Shown here piece by piece: positions 32,582-42,759 of a stretch of DNA of 64,000 nucleotides. Source of the stretch: Brevundimonas sp. Root1279 (lineage in GTDB: Bacteria; Pseudomonadota; Alphaproteobacteria; Caulobacterales; Caulobacteraceae). The stretch covers positions 434,001 to 498,000 of the forward strand of contig NZ_LMEB01000001.1 of NCBI RefSeq assembly GCF_001425945.1, written 5' to 3'. Made by a program: the position numbers and the translations under genes. Within the stretch, counting starts at the first letter, position 1, and each line of letters begins with the position of its first letter. The notes under the pieces are model-generated. The model made no database searches. It was not told the DNA's origin and worked only from the letters and a program-made list of their open reading frames with translations.

Positions 32582-33240
32582 GCGGCGGCGTCCTTGAAGG
32601 TCAGGTCGGTCAGGAAGGTCGTCAGGTCGGGCGCGATGTGGTCGATGTGGTCGCCCAGCGGCTTGCCGTGCCCGTCCCCGATGAGGACGGTGGCCATGCC
32701 AATGGCCTTGGCCGGTTCGAGGTTGCGCGGCGTGTCCTCGAAGAAGGCCGACTGCCGCGGCTCGAAGCCGAAGCGCTCGATCATCCTTCGGAAGGTCGAC
32801 GGCGCGGGCTTGGGCGTCAGGTCGGCGTCCTCGATGGCGAACACGCCGTCGAAGCAGTCGGTCACGCCCAGCCGGTCCAGCACCCGGCCGGCGTATTCGC
32901 GCGCACCGTTGGTGAAGACGAAGCGCCGTCCCGGCAGGCGCATCAGCTGTTCGGCCAGCAGCGGATTGGGCTCCAGGCCGTCCATCGGCACGTCGTGGAC
33001 GTCGTGCAGGAAGTGAGGGGCGTCGATGGTGTAGTTGGCCATGAGGCCGGCGAGGGTCGTTCCGTGCTCGTCCAGGAACTGGCGCTGCAGCACCCCGGCC
33101 TCGTCCGGATTGAGCCCGACCGCCTCGACGACGTAGGCGTTGATCCTCGCCTGGACGAGATGCATCAGGCCCTGGTCCCGCGGGTACAGGGTGTCGTCCA
33201 TGTCGAACACCCAGGCGGTCACATGCGACAGATCGATCAA
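32578..33240 (-). CDS. Pyrimidine 5'-nucleotidase (HAD superfamily)
   Basis: A 220-residue HAD hydrolase. Motif I is FDMDDTLYP, motif II is VFTNGAREY, and the C-terminal acidic motif is [12 protein letters not shown]. This variant (the SDT1/SSM1-like group) removes phosphate from pyrimidine nucleotides. It is sandwiched between argB and dapD with ATGA overlaps on both sides, a common arrangement in alphaproteobacteria that has no evident metabolic reason. Confidence 0.88.
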   Translation of the reverse strand: MIDLSHVTAWVFDMDDTLYPRDQGLMHLVQARINAYVVEAVGLNPDEAGVLQRQFLDEHGTTLAGLMANYTIDAPHFLHDVHDVPMDGLEPNPLLAEQLMRLPGRRFVFTNGAREYAGRVLDRLGVTDCFDGVFAIEDADLTPKPAPSTFRRMIERFGFEPRQSAFFEDTPRNLEPAKAIGMATVLIGDGHGKPLGDHIDHIAPDLTTFLTDLTFKDAAA

Positions 33241-34166
33241 GACGCCTTCACCAGAGTGCCGGCGCCGTGCTCGGTGAACAGCTCGACCAGCATGGCGTGC
33301 GAGCGGCGGCCGTCGAGGATGACCACGGCCTCGACCCCGGCGCGGACGGCGGTCATGGCCGTCTCGAGCTTGGGGATCATGCCGCCGGTGGCGACGCCCG
33401 TGTCGATCAGGACCTGGGCCTCTTCGACGGTCATCTGGCGGATGATCTCGCCGTCGGCGCCCTTCACCCCGGCCACGTCGGTCAGCAGCAGCATGCGCTT
33501 GGCGCCCAGCGAGCCGGCGACCGCGCCGGCGACGGTGTCGGCGTTGACGTTGTAGGTCAGCCCGTCCTCGGCCACGCCGATCGGGGCGATGACCGGCACC
33601 CAGTCCTCGGTCTCCGAGGCGATCAGGCCCTTGATCAGCTTGGGGTCGACCTTGGTGGGCTCCCCGACGAAGCCCAGATCGACCTCATGCTCGATCATGC
33701 TGTCGGGATCGCGCTTGGTGCGGGTGGTCTTCTCGACCGTCAGCAGCCCGGCGTCCTTGCCCGACAGGCCGATGCCGCGCACGTCGGCCTCCTTGCCGGC
33801 CATGGTGATCCAGTGGGCGATCTCTTTGTTGACCGCGCCGGACAGGACCATCTCGGCGATCTGCATGGTGTCGGTGTCGGTGACGCGCAGGCCGTCGACG
33901 AAGGCCGACTTGACCCCCGCCTTGCCGAGCATGGCGCTGATCTGCGGACCGCCGCCGTGGACGACCACGGGGTTCACGCCCATCAGCTTGAGCAGCACGA
34001 CGTCGGCGGCGAATTGCTTCGCCACGGCGCTCTCGCCCATGGCGTGACCGCCGTATTTGATCACCACCGTCTTGCGGTCGTAGATCTGGATATAGGGCAG
34101 GGCCTCGGCGAGCGTCTTCGCCGTGTCCCAGCCGCGATCTTCGGATTGCCGCTCTGTCTCGTCCAT
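33237..34166 (-). CDS. argB: Acetylglutamate kinase
   Basis: A 309-residue amino-acid kinase. IKYGGHAMG and VHGGGPQIS are the nucleotide- and acetylglutamate-binding loops; the GMIPKLETA segment near the C-terminus is typical. It phosphorylates N-acetylglutamate in arginine synthesis. The ATG at 34166 (MDETERQ) is preferred to a TTG 21 bases upstream. First gene of argB-nucleotidase-dapD. Confidence 0.95.
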   Translation of the reverse strand: MDETERQSEDRGWDTAKTLAEALPYIQIYDRKTVVIKYGGHAMGESAVAKQFAADVVLLKLMGVNPVVVHGGGPQISAMLGKAGVKSAFVDGLRVTDTDTMQIAEMVLSGAVNKEIAHWITMAGKEADVRGIGLSGKDAGLLTVEKTTRTKRDPDSMIEHEVDLGFVGEPTKVDPKLIKGLIASETEDWVPVIAPIGVAEDGLTYNVNADTVAGAVAGSLGAKRMLLLTDVAGVKGADGEIIRQMTVEEAQVLIDTGVATGGMIPKLETAMTAVRAGVEAVVILDGRRSHAMLVELFTEHGAGTLVKAS

Positions 34167-34239
34167 CGTGCGGCTCCGTAATGCCAAGCCGGGGCCCTGT
34201 CATCATGAAACCGGAGGGCCGCGCGGCCGTTCCGCATGG

Positions 34240-34425
34240 ATGAAGGAACACGAGATCGACGATCGGGACCTGACTCCGTCCGATCCGACGGATCCGGCCT
34301 CGCTGCAACACCCCGACGCCACCCTGTGTCCGGAGTGCCTGGGCAGCGGGAGCCTGACGTCCGGCGAGACCTGTCCGGTCTGCGAAGGGACCGGAAAGGC
34401 CACGGGACGCACCGGGGGCGGCTAG
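34240..34425 (+). CDS. Small zinc-knuckle protein with DnaJ-type CXXCXGXG repeats
   Basis: A 61-residue protein carrying CPECLGSG and CPVCEGTG, two CXXCXGXG motifs as in the DnaJ zinc-finger region but with no J domain. The first 28 residues are acidic. A single zinc site is likely. It is divergent from argB. The start is the ATG nearest the first conserved residues; a GGAGGG lies about 21 bases upstream, rather far. Role unknown. Confidence 0.6.
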   Translation: MKEHEIDDRDLTPSDPTDPASLQHPDATLCPECLGSGSLTSGETCPVCEGTGKATGRTGGG

Positions 34426-34548
34426 AAGCGACCGGGCGTTGTGCAAGCGCGGCCGGGGTCACTTGTACTTGAAATCGGCCACGCTTGTCGTTTTGCGTAG
34501 CCGCGTTAGGTTGTCGGGCTGCGTTTTTCGTCGGTTGGGCAAAGACAT

Positions 34549-37500
34549 ATGTTCGATACCTTCTCCCGGGGCTTCGGCTCGGCTTCTTCACGCTTTGTGG
34601 AAGGAGATGGGGACACCGGGTCGGGGTCGGCTTTCGGCGCGATCGCCAGCTACCAAATCTGCGCCGGATGCGGACAATTCCACGGGGCGGCGAGCGGCGG
34701 GGACGGCGGCGGCCTCAGCGCCCTGCTCAATGGCGACGACCGCGGCCTGACGGGCCCCAACGGCAAGCCCTCCTACACGACGATGGACGCTGCGGCGCAG
34801 ATCACGCGCTCGAGCACGAGCTGGGCGTCTGGCCTCGGGCAGGCCGCGACCGTCACCTACGCCTTCCGTGTCTCGGCGGCGACCATGCCGAGCGACACCA
34901 CCGGCTTCTCCCAGTTCAATTCGCTGCAGATCGCGGCGGCCCAGCAGGCCCTCGCAGCCTGGTCGGACGTCGCCAACATCACGTTCAACCGCGTGACGGA
35001 TCCGGGCAGCCAGTATTCGAACAACGCCACCATCCTGTTCGGCAACTACAGCGACGGCCAGTCCGGCGCGGCGGCGTTCGCCTACCTGCCTGGCGGCCTG
35101 CCCGGGCAAACCGGCTCCGCGTCCCAGCAGGGCGACGTCTGGATCAACAGCTCGCAACCTTACAATTCAACGCCGGTGATGCAGGCCTACGGCCAGCAGG
35201 TGCTGCTGCACGAGATCGGCCACGCCATCGGCCTCAGCCACCCCGCCGCCTACAACGCCAGCGCCGGCGGCAGCATCACCTACGGGGCCAATGCGGTCTA
35301 TTTCGAGGACTCCCGCCAGTATTCGGTGATGAGCTATTTCAGCGAGCGGGAGACCGGCGCTGATTTCCGCACCAACGGCGTCGGCAACAACCGCTATTCG
35401 GCGGTGCCGCTGCTCGACGACATCGCGGCCGCGCAGCGCCTCTACGGGGCCAATCTGACGACCCGCACCGGCAACACGGTGTACGGTTTCAACTCCAACG
35501 CCGATCAGTCCTGGTTCAGCGCGACCAGCTCGACCACGGCGCTGATCTTCGCCATCTGGGACGCCGGCGGGACCGACACCCTCGACTTCTCCGGCTATGG
35601 CGTCGCCCAGACCATCGACCTGCGCCAGGGCGCCTTCTCCAGCGTCGGCGGCCTGATCGGCAACGTCGCCATCGCCATCGGCGCGGTGATCGAGAACGCG
35701 ATCGGCGGCGCGGCGGCGGACAACATCCGCGGCAACTCGGCCGCCAACATCATCACCGGCAATGGCGGCAACGACGTCATCGACGGCGGTCTCGGCAGCG
35801 ACACGGTTGTCTTCTCAGGCACGCGCGCCAGCTACACCATCACCTGGAGCGGCCAGACCGGCACGGTGACCGGCCCCGGCGGGACAGTGACCGTCCGCAA
35901 CGTCGAGTTCCTGCAGTTCTCCGACCAGACCGTGGCCGCCGCGCCGACCGGCGGCGTCACCGTCGCCGGCGACGTCACCAACGAGACCATCACCGGCACG
36001 GCGTTCGCCGACACCATGGGCGGCCTGGGCGGGACCGACACCATCAACGGCCTGGCCGGCAATGACGTCCTGGACGGCGGTTCGGGCGACGACAGCCTGA
36101 ACGGCGGCGACGACGCCGATATCCTGATCGGCGGCCTGGGCAATGACTCGATCAACGGTGGGGCCGGGGTCGACATCGCCGACTACTCGGGCGCGGGCGC
36201 CGGGGTGACCGTCAGCCTCGTCACGGGCCAGGCCTCGGGCGGCGCGGGCGCCGACACCCTGGTCAGCATCGAGGAAGTCCGCGGCAGCGCGCATTCCGAC
36301 GTCCTGACCGGCGACGCCAATGACAACGTCCTGCGCGGCAACGGCGGCATCGACACCCTGAACGGCGGCGGCGGCGCTGACCTGCTGGTCGCCGGCGCCC
36401 CGGGCGAAACCGGCGGCGCGCCCGACATCATCAAGCCCCAAGGGACGGCCAACGCCAGCATCGCCGCCGCCGTTTCCCTGGCCGGCGGCTTCGATCTCGG
36501 CGTCAGAGCGGACGTTGCGAATTCCAACACCATCCCGCACGCCACGGTGGTCGCCACGACCCACGGCGGCATGGAGTACTACGCTGTTACGGTGGCGGCC
36601 GGCGAAACCGTCGTCTTCGACATCGACAACGCCAGCTTCGACAGCGTGCTGCGGATTCTCGACGCCGGCGGGACCCAGCTGGCCCAGAACGACGACGCCG
36701 CCAGCGACGGCGGCTCGGCGACGGATTCCAGCCTGAGCCACACCTTCACCGCCGCGGGCACCTACTACATCCAGGTGTCGCAGTGGGCGTCGGGCTCTGA
36801 AAGCGCGGGCGACCTGGCCGTGAATTCGCCGGCGGCGGGCGGCACCTATACCCTGCACGTCTCGGTCCCCAGCGCCCCGACCGTGCCGATGACCTACCTC
36901 GGCTCGACCATGAACGGCGATGCGGGGTCCGATGTGCTCGAGGGCGGGGTCGGTCGCGACACGCTGAACGGCGGCGATAACGACGACCTGCTGACCGGCG
37001 ACGCGGGCGACGACCAGATCGACGGCGGCGCCGGCGCGGACATCGCCGTGTTCAGCGGGACCCGCTCGGCCTACACGATCAGCACCTCGGCCGGGGTCAC
37101 CACGATCACCGGGCCGAACGGCGTCGACACCCTGCGCAATATCGAACGGCTGCAGTTCGCCGACGGACTGCACAATATCGACGGCTCCCCGGTCGGCTCC
37201 GGCATCAACGGCACGGCGAACGCCGACACCCTGGTCGGCACCGCCGACGCGGACACCATCAACGGCCTCGACGGCGACGACGTCATCACCGGCGCGGCCG
37301 GCAACGACACCATCAACGGCGGCGCCGGCGTCGATACGGCCGTGTTCTCCGGCGCGATGGCGGGCTCGACCGTCTCGACGTCCGCCGGCGTGACCACGGT
37401 CACCGGCCCCGACGGCGCCGACAGCCTGACCAATGTGGAGCGGCTGCGCTTCTCCGACGGCGTGCTGATCGTCGGCGCAGCGGGCGGCCAGTATTTCGCA

Positions 37501-40500
37501 GGCACGGGTGCGGCCGAGAGCCTGACCGGCACGGCCTTCGCCGATCAGATCGAGGCGGCCGGCGGGGACGACACCCTCACTGGCGGCGCTGGCAATGACA
37601 CGATCGACGGCGGCGCCGGCCTGGATACGGCGGTCTTCTCCGGCACGATCGCGGGCTCGACCGTCTCGACTTCGGCCGGCGTGACGACGGTCAACGGACC
37701 GAGCGGCGTCGACAGCCTGACCAATGTCGAGCGTCTGCAGTTCTCCGACGGCGTGCTGATCGTGGGTGCGGGGGGCGGCCAGTATTTCGCCGGGACCGGC
37801 GTCGGCGAGAGCCTGACCGGCACGGCGTTCGCGGATCAGTTCGCGGCGGCCGGCGGGGACGACACCATCACCGGCGCTGCGGGCGCCGACACCATCGACG
37901 GCGGTCTCGGCACGGACACGGCGGTCTACAGCGGCAATCGCTCGGCCTACACGCTGAGCACCGCCGGCGGCGTCACCACTGTGAGCGGCCCGGACGGCGT
38001 GGATAGCCTGACCAACGTCGAGCGGCTGATGTTCGCCGACGGCCTGTACACCATCGCCGGCGCCCCGATCGCCAACACGATCAACGGCACCTCAGGGCCC
38101 GACAACCTGGTGGGTTCGCCCGGCTTCGACACCATCAACGCCGGCGACGGCGACGATGTGATCAACGGCGGGACCGGCAACGACACGATCAGCGGCGGCG
38201 CGGGCCTGGATGTCGCGATCTTCGCCGGCGCCCTTTCGGCCTACACCGTCGTCACCTCGGGCGGCACGACCACCGTCACGGGTCCGGACGGCGTCGACAC
38301 CGTGACCACGGTCGAGCGGCTGCAGTTCGACAACGCCGTCCTGATCGTCGGCGCGGGAGGCGGCCAGTATTTCGCGGGCACCCCGAACGGCGACACCATC
38401 GTCGGCACCGCCTTCGCGGACGAGATCTACGGCGCCGGCGGCGGTGACGTCATCAATGGCCTGGGCGGCAACGACCTGGTGCAGGGCGGCGACGGCGACG
38501 ATCGCATTGACGCCGGCGGCGGCGTCGATCGCCTGTACGGCGGCGTCGGCGCCGACGTGCTGACCGGCGACACCGGCGATCAGCTGTGGGGTGAGGACGG
38601 CGACGACACGCTGATCGCCGTCGGCTCGGCCACGACCGCCTCGGTCCTGCTCGCAGGCGGCGCGGGCGTCGATACGGCCATCCTGCGCGGCAGCTCCGCC
38701 CAGCTGAACCTGGCGACCGGCGCGGGCACGGTCGGGTCGACCGCGGTCACCGCCTCGGGCATGGAGAATGTGATCGTCGAGGGCGCCGGCGCCGGCATGC
38801 GCGTGGTGTCCGGAAACTCGGCGGCCAACGTCTTCTCGGTGGGGACGCTCGGCGACAACGGTTCGCTGGCTGTGACCTTCAACGGCCTGGGCGGCAACGA
38901 CATCCTGAACGGCGGCGCCGGGGACGACCTGCTCAACGGCGGCCTCGGGCTGGACACTCTGTCCGGCGGCGCGGGCGCCGACCGCCTTGAGGGCGACGCC
39001 GGCGACGCCCTGTACGGCGAGGACGGCGACGATCTGCTGTTCGTCACCGGCTCGGCGACGACGGCCACGGCCACCCTATCCGGCGGAAATGGCGCGGACA
39101 CCGCCACCCTGCGCGGCGCGACCCTGACCCTCAACCTGTCTACGGGCGTCGGAACCCTGGCCTCGACCGGCCTGGCCGTCAGCGGCGTCGAGAACGTCGT
39201 GGTCGAAAGCTCCGGAACCGGAACGCGCAACCTCACCGGCAACAGCGCAGCCAACGTCTTCTCGGTCTCGGCGATCGGCGACACCGGCTCGTTCAACGTG
39301 ATCTTCGACGGCGCGGGCGGTGACGACATCCTGTCGGGCGGCGCGGGCGATGACGTCCTGATCGGCGGGACCGGCATCGACACCGCCGACTACAGCGCCG
39401 CCGCCGCCGCCATGCGCGCCCAGCTGAACTCGGGCGTAGTGGCCAATGACGGCGACGGCGGCGTCGATCAGCTGTACGGCATCGAGAACCTGACCGGGTC
39501 GGCCTTCGACGACACCCTGATCGGCAACGGGGCGGGCAACGTCCTGATGGGCGGGACCGGTCGCGACACCCTGATCGGCCTGGCCGGGGACGACGTCCTG
39601 GTCGGCGGTTCGGGCGTGGCCAACACCATGCAGGGCGGCGCGGGCGACGACATCTATATCGTCGAGGTCCGCGGCGACACCGTCTACGAGCTGGCCGGCG
39701 AGGGCATCGACACCGTCATGGCCACCGCCTCGCAGATCAACATGTCGGCGAACGTGGAGAATCTGACCTTCATCGGCGCCGGCGGGTTCATCGGCGTCGG
39801 CAACGCCCTCGGCAACACCATCCGCGGCGGCCTCGACCGCGACACCCTTATGGGGCAGGGCGGAGACGACATCATCGCCGGCGGCGCGGGCGCGGCCAAC
39901 AACGTCTTCGGCGGCGCGGGCGACGACTATTACATCCTGCAGGCCGCCGACACGGTGATTGAGAACGCCGGCGAAGGTATCGACACCGTCGAGGCCCGCA
40001 TCGCCAGCCACACCCTGCGCGCCAACGTCGAAAACCTGATCTTCGGCGGGACGGGCAATTTTGCGGGTACGGGCAACGCGCTGAACAATCTGATCGTCGG
40101 CGGCGCGGGGAACGACACGCTGCGCGGCGGCGGCGGGACCGACCAGATCCAGGGCGGCGGCGGGTCCGACACCCTGCTCCTGCTCGGCGTGGCGGCCGAC
40201 TACTCCATCACCGCCGAGGGCGCGGGATGGCGGATTGTCGACGGCGTCGGCGGTCGCGACGGTTCGATCCTGGCCACCAGCATCGAATGGCTTCGCTACG
40301 GCGACGGCTCGACGGTCGCCCTGGCGCCGCCGCCGCCGGCGCCGCTGCTGTCCGAGAAGGACATGGGCGACGCCTTCGTCCTGTCGGGGGCGTTCGACGA
40401 CGGGTTCCTGGCCCTGCCGCCGGTCGAAGCCTTGACGACGCCGCAGGTCCTGCCGGAGCCCGAGGCAACCAAGGCCGCCTTCGCCGAACTGTTCGCGGTC

Positions 40501-40590
40501 GCGCACTACGATGTGCATCCGACCGACGGACCGCACGGCTCGCTGCACGATCTCCATCAGGACGCGGCGATTCGCGACCTGTGGGCGTGA
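34549..40590 (+). CDS. Large RTX-type secreted metalloprotease (serralysin-like, M10)
   Basis: A 2013-residue protein. The catalytic zinc motif HEIGHAIGLSHP is at residues 221-232 and the Met-turn SVMSYF around Met261, as in serralysins. From about residue 400 on, the protein is dominated by nonapeptide GGxGxDxUx-type calcium-binding repeats. A PPC-type beta-sandwich lies at about 627-774. Several longer modules are tandemly repeated (see the findings). No signal peptide is present and the C-terminus is aliphatic/acidic, as expected for a type I secretion substrate. No type I exporter genes are in the window. The gene is preceded by a 120-base gap with A/T-rich stretches. Confidence 0.9.
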   Translation: MFDTFSRGFGSASSRFVEGDGDTGSGSAFGAIASYQICAGCGQFHGAASGGDGGGLSALLNGDDRGLTGPNGKPSYTTMDAAAQITRSSTSWASGLGQAATVTYAFRVSAATMPSDTTGFSQFNSLQIAAAQQALAAWSDVANITFNRVTDPGSQYSNNATILFGNYSDGQSGAAAFAYLPGGLPGQTGSASQQGDVWINSSQPYNSTPVMQAYGQQVLLHEIGHAIGLSHPAAYNASAGGSITYGANAVYFEDSRQYSVMSYFSERETGADFRTNGVGNNRYSAVPLLDDIAAAQRLYGANLTTRTGNTVYGFNSNADQSWFSATSSTTALIFAIWDAGGTDTLDFSGYGVAQTIDLRQGAFSSVGGLIGNVAIAIGAVIENAIGGAAADNIRGNSAANIITGNGGNDVIDGGLGSDTVVFSGTRASYTITWSGQTGTVTGPGGTVTVRNVEFLQFSDQTVAAAPTGGVTVAGDVTNETITGTAFADTMGGLGGTDTINGLAGNDVLDGGSGDDSLNGGDDADILIGGLGNDSINGGAGVDIADYSGAGAGVTVSLVTGQASGGAGADTLVSIEEVRGSAHSDVLTGDANDNVLRGNGGIDTLNGGGGADLLVAGAPGETGGAPDIIKPQGTANASIAAAVSLAGGFDLGVRADVANSNTIPHATVVATTHGGMEYYAVTVAAGETVVFDIDNASFDSVLRILDAGGTQLAQNDDAASDGGSATDSSLSHTFTAAGTYYIQVSQWASGSESAGDLAVNSPAAGGTYTLHVSVPSAPTVPMTYLGSTMNGDAGSDVLEGGVGRDTLNGGDNDDLLTGDAGDDQIDGGAGADIAVFSGTRSAYTISTSAGVTTITGPNGVDTLRNIERLQFADGLHNIDGSPVGSGINGTANADTLVGTADADTINGLDGDDVITGAAGNDTINGGAGVDTAVFSGAMAGSTVSTSAGVTTVTGPDGADSLTNVERLRFSDGVLIVGAAGGQYFAGTGAAESLTGTAFADQIEAAGGDDTLTGGAGNDTIDGGAGLDTAVFSGTIAGSTVSTSAGVTTVNGPSGVDSLTNVERLQFSDGVLIVGAGGGQYFAGTGVGESLTGTAFADQFAAAGGDDTITGAAGADTIDGGLGTDTAVYSGNRSAYTLSTAGGVTTVSGPDGVDSLTNVERLMFADGLYTIAGAPIANTINGTSGPDNLVGSPGFDTINAGDGDDVINGGTGNDTISGGAGLDVAIFAGALSAYTVVTSGGTTTVTGPDGVDTVTTVERLQFDNAVLIVGAGGGQYFAGTPNGDTIVGTAFADEIYGAGGGDVINGLGGNDLVQGGDGDDRIDAGGGVDRLYGGVGADVLTGDTGDQLWGEDGDDTLIAVGSATTASVLLAGGAGVDTAILRGSSAQLNLATGAGTVGSTAVTASGMENVIVEGAGAGMRVVSGNSAANVFSVGTLGDNGSLAVTFNGLGGNDILNGGAGDDLLNGGLGLDTLSGGAGADRLEGDAGDALYGEDGDDLLFVTGSATTATATLSGGNGADTATLRGATLTLNLSTGVGTLASTGLAVSGVENVVVESSGTGTRNLTGNSAANVFSVSAIGDTGSFNVIFDGAGGDDILSGGAGDDVLIGGTGIDTADYSAAAAAMRAQLNSGVVANDGDGGVDQLYGIENLTGSAFDDTLIGNGAGNVLMGGTGRDTLIGLAGDDVLVGGSGVANTMQGGAGDDIYIVEVRGDTVYELAGEGIDTVMATASQINMSANVENLTFIGAGGFIGVGNALGNTIRGGLDRDTLMGQGGDDIIAGGAGAANNVFGGAGDDYYILQAADTVIENAGEGIDTVEARIASHTLRANVENLIFGGTGNFAGTGNALNNLIVGGAGNDTLRGGGGTDQIQGGGGSDTLLLLGVAADYSITAEGAGWRIVDGVGGRDGSILATSIEWLRYGDGSTVALAPPPPAPLLSEKDMGDAFVLSGAFDDGFLALPPVEALTTPQVLPEPEATKAAFAELFAVAHYDVHPTDGPHGSLHDLHQDAAIRDLWA

Positions 40591-40621
40591 CGAGCTTCGC
40601 CGCACGGCGGGCGGTCGCCCG

Positions 40622-41299
40622 ATGATCGGCGGCCGGCGTGTTCTGGCCATCGTTCCGGCCCGCGGGGGCTCGCAGAGGCTGATCGCCAAGAACGCCAAAT
40701 CCCTGGCCGGGCGGCCGATGGTCGCCTGGACGCTGGAGGCGGCGCGCGGGTCGGCCCTGATCGATCACCTGGTCGTCTCCACGGACGATCCGGCGGTGGC
40801 CGCCACCGCCGCCGAGATGGGCTGGCCGCCGCCCTTCATGCGCCCGGATCATCTGTCTGGCGCAACCGCCTCCGTGATCGACGCCATCGAGCATGCGTTG
40901 GGCGAGGTCGGGGGCGACTGGGACTATGTCGTCCTGCTGCAGCCCACCTCTCCGCTGCGCACCGCAGCCGACATCGACGCCGCCATCCGTCTTTGCGACG
41001 AGACCGGCGCCGCGGCCGTCATCGGCGTGTCTCCGCTGCCCAAGCCGGCGAGCTTCTATGGTCGGGTCGATGACGAGGGGCGCTACACGCCGGGCGGGGT
41101 CGATCTGGAGCGGACGGTGGTCATCAACGGCGCGGTCTATGTCGGACGACCCGAGATCCTGCTGCGGGACCGCACCTTCCAGTCCGACGGCGCCCGCGCC
41201 TATCTGATGCCGTTCGAGCGCAGCTGGGATGTCGACACCCCGGCGGAATTCGCGGTCTGCGAGGCGCTGTTCCCGTTCCGGACGACGGAGATCGGTTGA
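40622..41299 (+). CDS. CMP-sugar synthetase-like cytidylyltransferase (NeuA/PseF type)
   Basis: A 225-residue nucleotidyltransferase of the acylneuraminate cytidylyltransferase family. The N-terminal motif is AIVPARGGSQRLIAKN, and LQPTSPLRTAADI and the C-terminal DVDTPAEFA also fit. It would activate a nonulosonic acid (sialic, pseudaminic, legionaminic) or related sugar with CTP. It begins 31 bases after the RTX gene, so it may be co-transcribed. No other sugar-synthesis genes are nearby, so the substrate is unknown. Confidence 0.85.
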   Translation: MIGGRRVLAIVPARGGSQRLIAKNAKSLAGRPMVAWTLEAARGSALIDHLVVSTDDPAVAATAAEMGWPPPFMRPDHLSGATASVIDAIEHALGEVGGDWDYVVLLQPTSPLRTAADIDAAIRLCDETGAAAVIGVSPLPKPASFYGRVDDEGRYTPGGVDLERTVVINGAVYVGRPEILLRDRTFQSDGARAYLMPFERSWDVDTPAEFAVCEALFPFRTTEIG

Positions 41300-41466
41300 A
41301 TCGGCTCAGCGACGGATGCAGCGCACGCCTGTAACCCCATGGCAACGCTCGACTCCGTTCTAAGCTTCACCGTCTCGACTCTCTGCCAGCTGTGCTGTTA
41401 TGAGGGAGTAACGGCGGCTCGTGCGCCGTCTGATACTCACCCCTGGGCTGCGGAGGGCATCCACCC

Positions 41467-42648
41467 ATGCGCGTTAAGAATTTCATCCTGGCATCGAGCG
41501 CCATCGGGGCTCTCGCCCTGTCGGCCGGTGTCGCCGCCGCTGAGCCGAACGGCTGGTACGGCGCTATCGACGCCGGCTATCACACCATCGACGACCTGGA
41601 ACTCGTCTCGCAGACCACCGGTCCGCAGTGGGACGTTGCGCTGAAGGACGACTGGGCCGGCTTCGCCCGTATGGGCTATCGGTTCACCCCGAACTGGCGC
41701 GTGGAACTCGAAGGCGGCTACCGCGCCAACGACATCGACGGCATCGTGAACCCGAACGGCAACGTTCCGACCGGCGTTTGCAACTCGGTCCCGGCCGCCG
41801 GCGCCTGCGAAACCCCGGACGGTGAGATCACCGCGCTCACCCTGATGACCAACGTCATCTATGATTTCGGCGATGAGACCTGGGGCTTCCGTCCCTTCAT
41901 CGGCCTTGGCGCCGGCCTCGCCCGCATCGACACCGAGTTCACCGGCACCCTGGGCGGTCAACGCACCACGGCCGTCGGCGCTGACGACACCTCGACCAAG
42001 CTGGCCGCGCAAGTCCTGGCCGGTGTGGCCTGGGCGATCAGCGAACGCGCCAACATCGACCTGTCCTACCGCTACCTGATGACCAACGTCGAGTTCGACA
42101 CCTTCGTGTCGAGCGCTGGCGCTGTGCCGCTGACCGGCCCGTTCGCCGGCCGTTACGACGACAGCCACACCATCTCGCTGGGTCTGCGCTACGCCTTCGG
42201 TCCGGAGCCGGTCGTCTACGTGCCGCCGCCTCCGCCCCCGCCGCCCCCGCCGCCCCCGCCGCCGCCTCCCCCGCCGCCGCCGCCGCCTCCGGCCAAGCCG
42301 GCCGCGCGTGAGTTCGTGGTGTACTTCGACTGGGATCGCTACGACCTGACGCCGGAAGCCTCGGCGGTCGTGACCCAAGCGGTCAACTACGCCAAGTCGG
42401 GCCAGCCGACCCGGATCCTGATCGTCGGTCACACCGACACCTCGGGTTCGGCCCAGTACAACCTGGGTCTGTCGCAGCGCCGCGCCCGCACCGTGGGCGA
42501 CGCCATGGTCGCCGGCGGCGTCAACGGCGGCGTGATCTCGCTGGACGGCAAGGGTGAAACCCAGCTGGCCAAGCCGACCGCCGACGGCGTTCGCGAGCCG
42601 CTCAACCGTCGCGCGCTGCACGAGGCGTCCGGACCGGCTTCTCTCTAG
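41467..42648 (+). CDS. OmpA-family outer-membrane protein with polyproline linker
   Basis: A 393-residue protein: signal peptide (residues 1-23), an eight-stranded OmpA beta-barrel (about 24-250), a run of about 23 prolines (42222-42291), and an OmpA-like peptidoglycan-binding domain (FVVYFDWDRYDLTPEA; LIVGHTDTSGSAQYN; SQRRARTV). It anchors the outer membrane to peptidoglycan. GGAGGG is placed before the ATG. A Rho-independent terminator follows. Codon choice is that of a highly expressed gene. Confidence 0.95.
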   Translation: MRVKNFILASSAIGALALSAGVAAAEPNGWYGAIDAGYHTIDDLELVSQTTGPQWDVALKDDWAGFARMGYRFTPNWRVELEGGYRANDIDGIVNPNGNVPTGVCNSVPAAGACETPDGEITALTLMTNVIYDFGDETWGFRPFIGLGAGLARIDTEFTGTLGGQRTTAVGADDTSTKLAAQVLAGVAWAISERANIDLSYRYLMTNVEFDTFVSSAGAVPLTGPFAGRYDDSHTISLGLRYAFGPEPVVYVPPPPPPPPPPPPPPPPPPPPPPPAKPAAREFVVYFDWDRYDLTPEASAVVTQAVNYAKSGQPTRILIVGHTDTSGSAQYNLGLSQRRARTVGDAMVAGGVNGGVISLDGKGETQLAKPTADGVREPLNRRALHEASGPASL

Positions 42649-42672
42649 AAGCCGACGGCAAGCACTACAGAG

Positions 42673-42702
42673 CCGCCGGTCCCTCACGGGGCCGGCGGTT
42701 TT
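42673..42702 (+). terminator. Rho-independent terminator after ompA
   Basis: Stem CCGCCGGTCCC / GGGGCCGGCGG (one G-T pair) with a 4-base loop, followed by TTTT and a T-rich run. Confidence 0.8.
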
Positions 42703-42759
42703 GCTTTGCCGGCAGGGCGGTTCGCGCGAACCAATCGCGGCGCCGCCCGCTATCGCATC

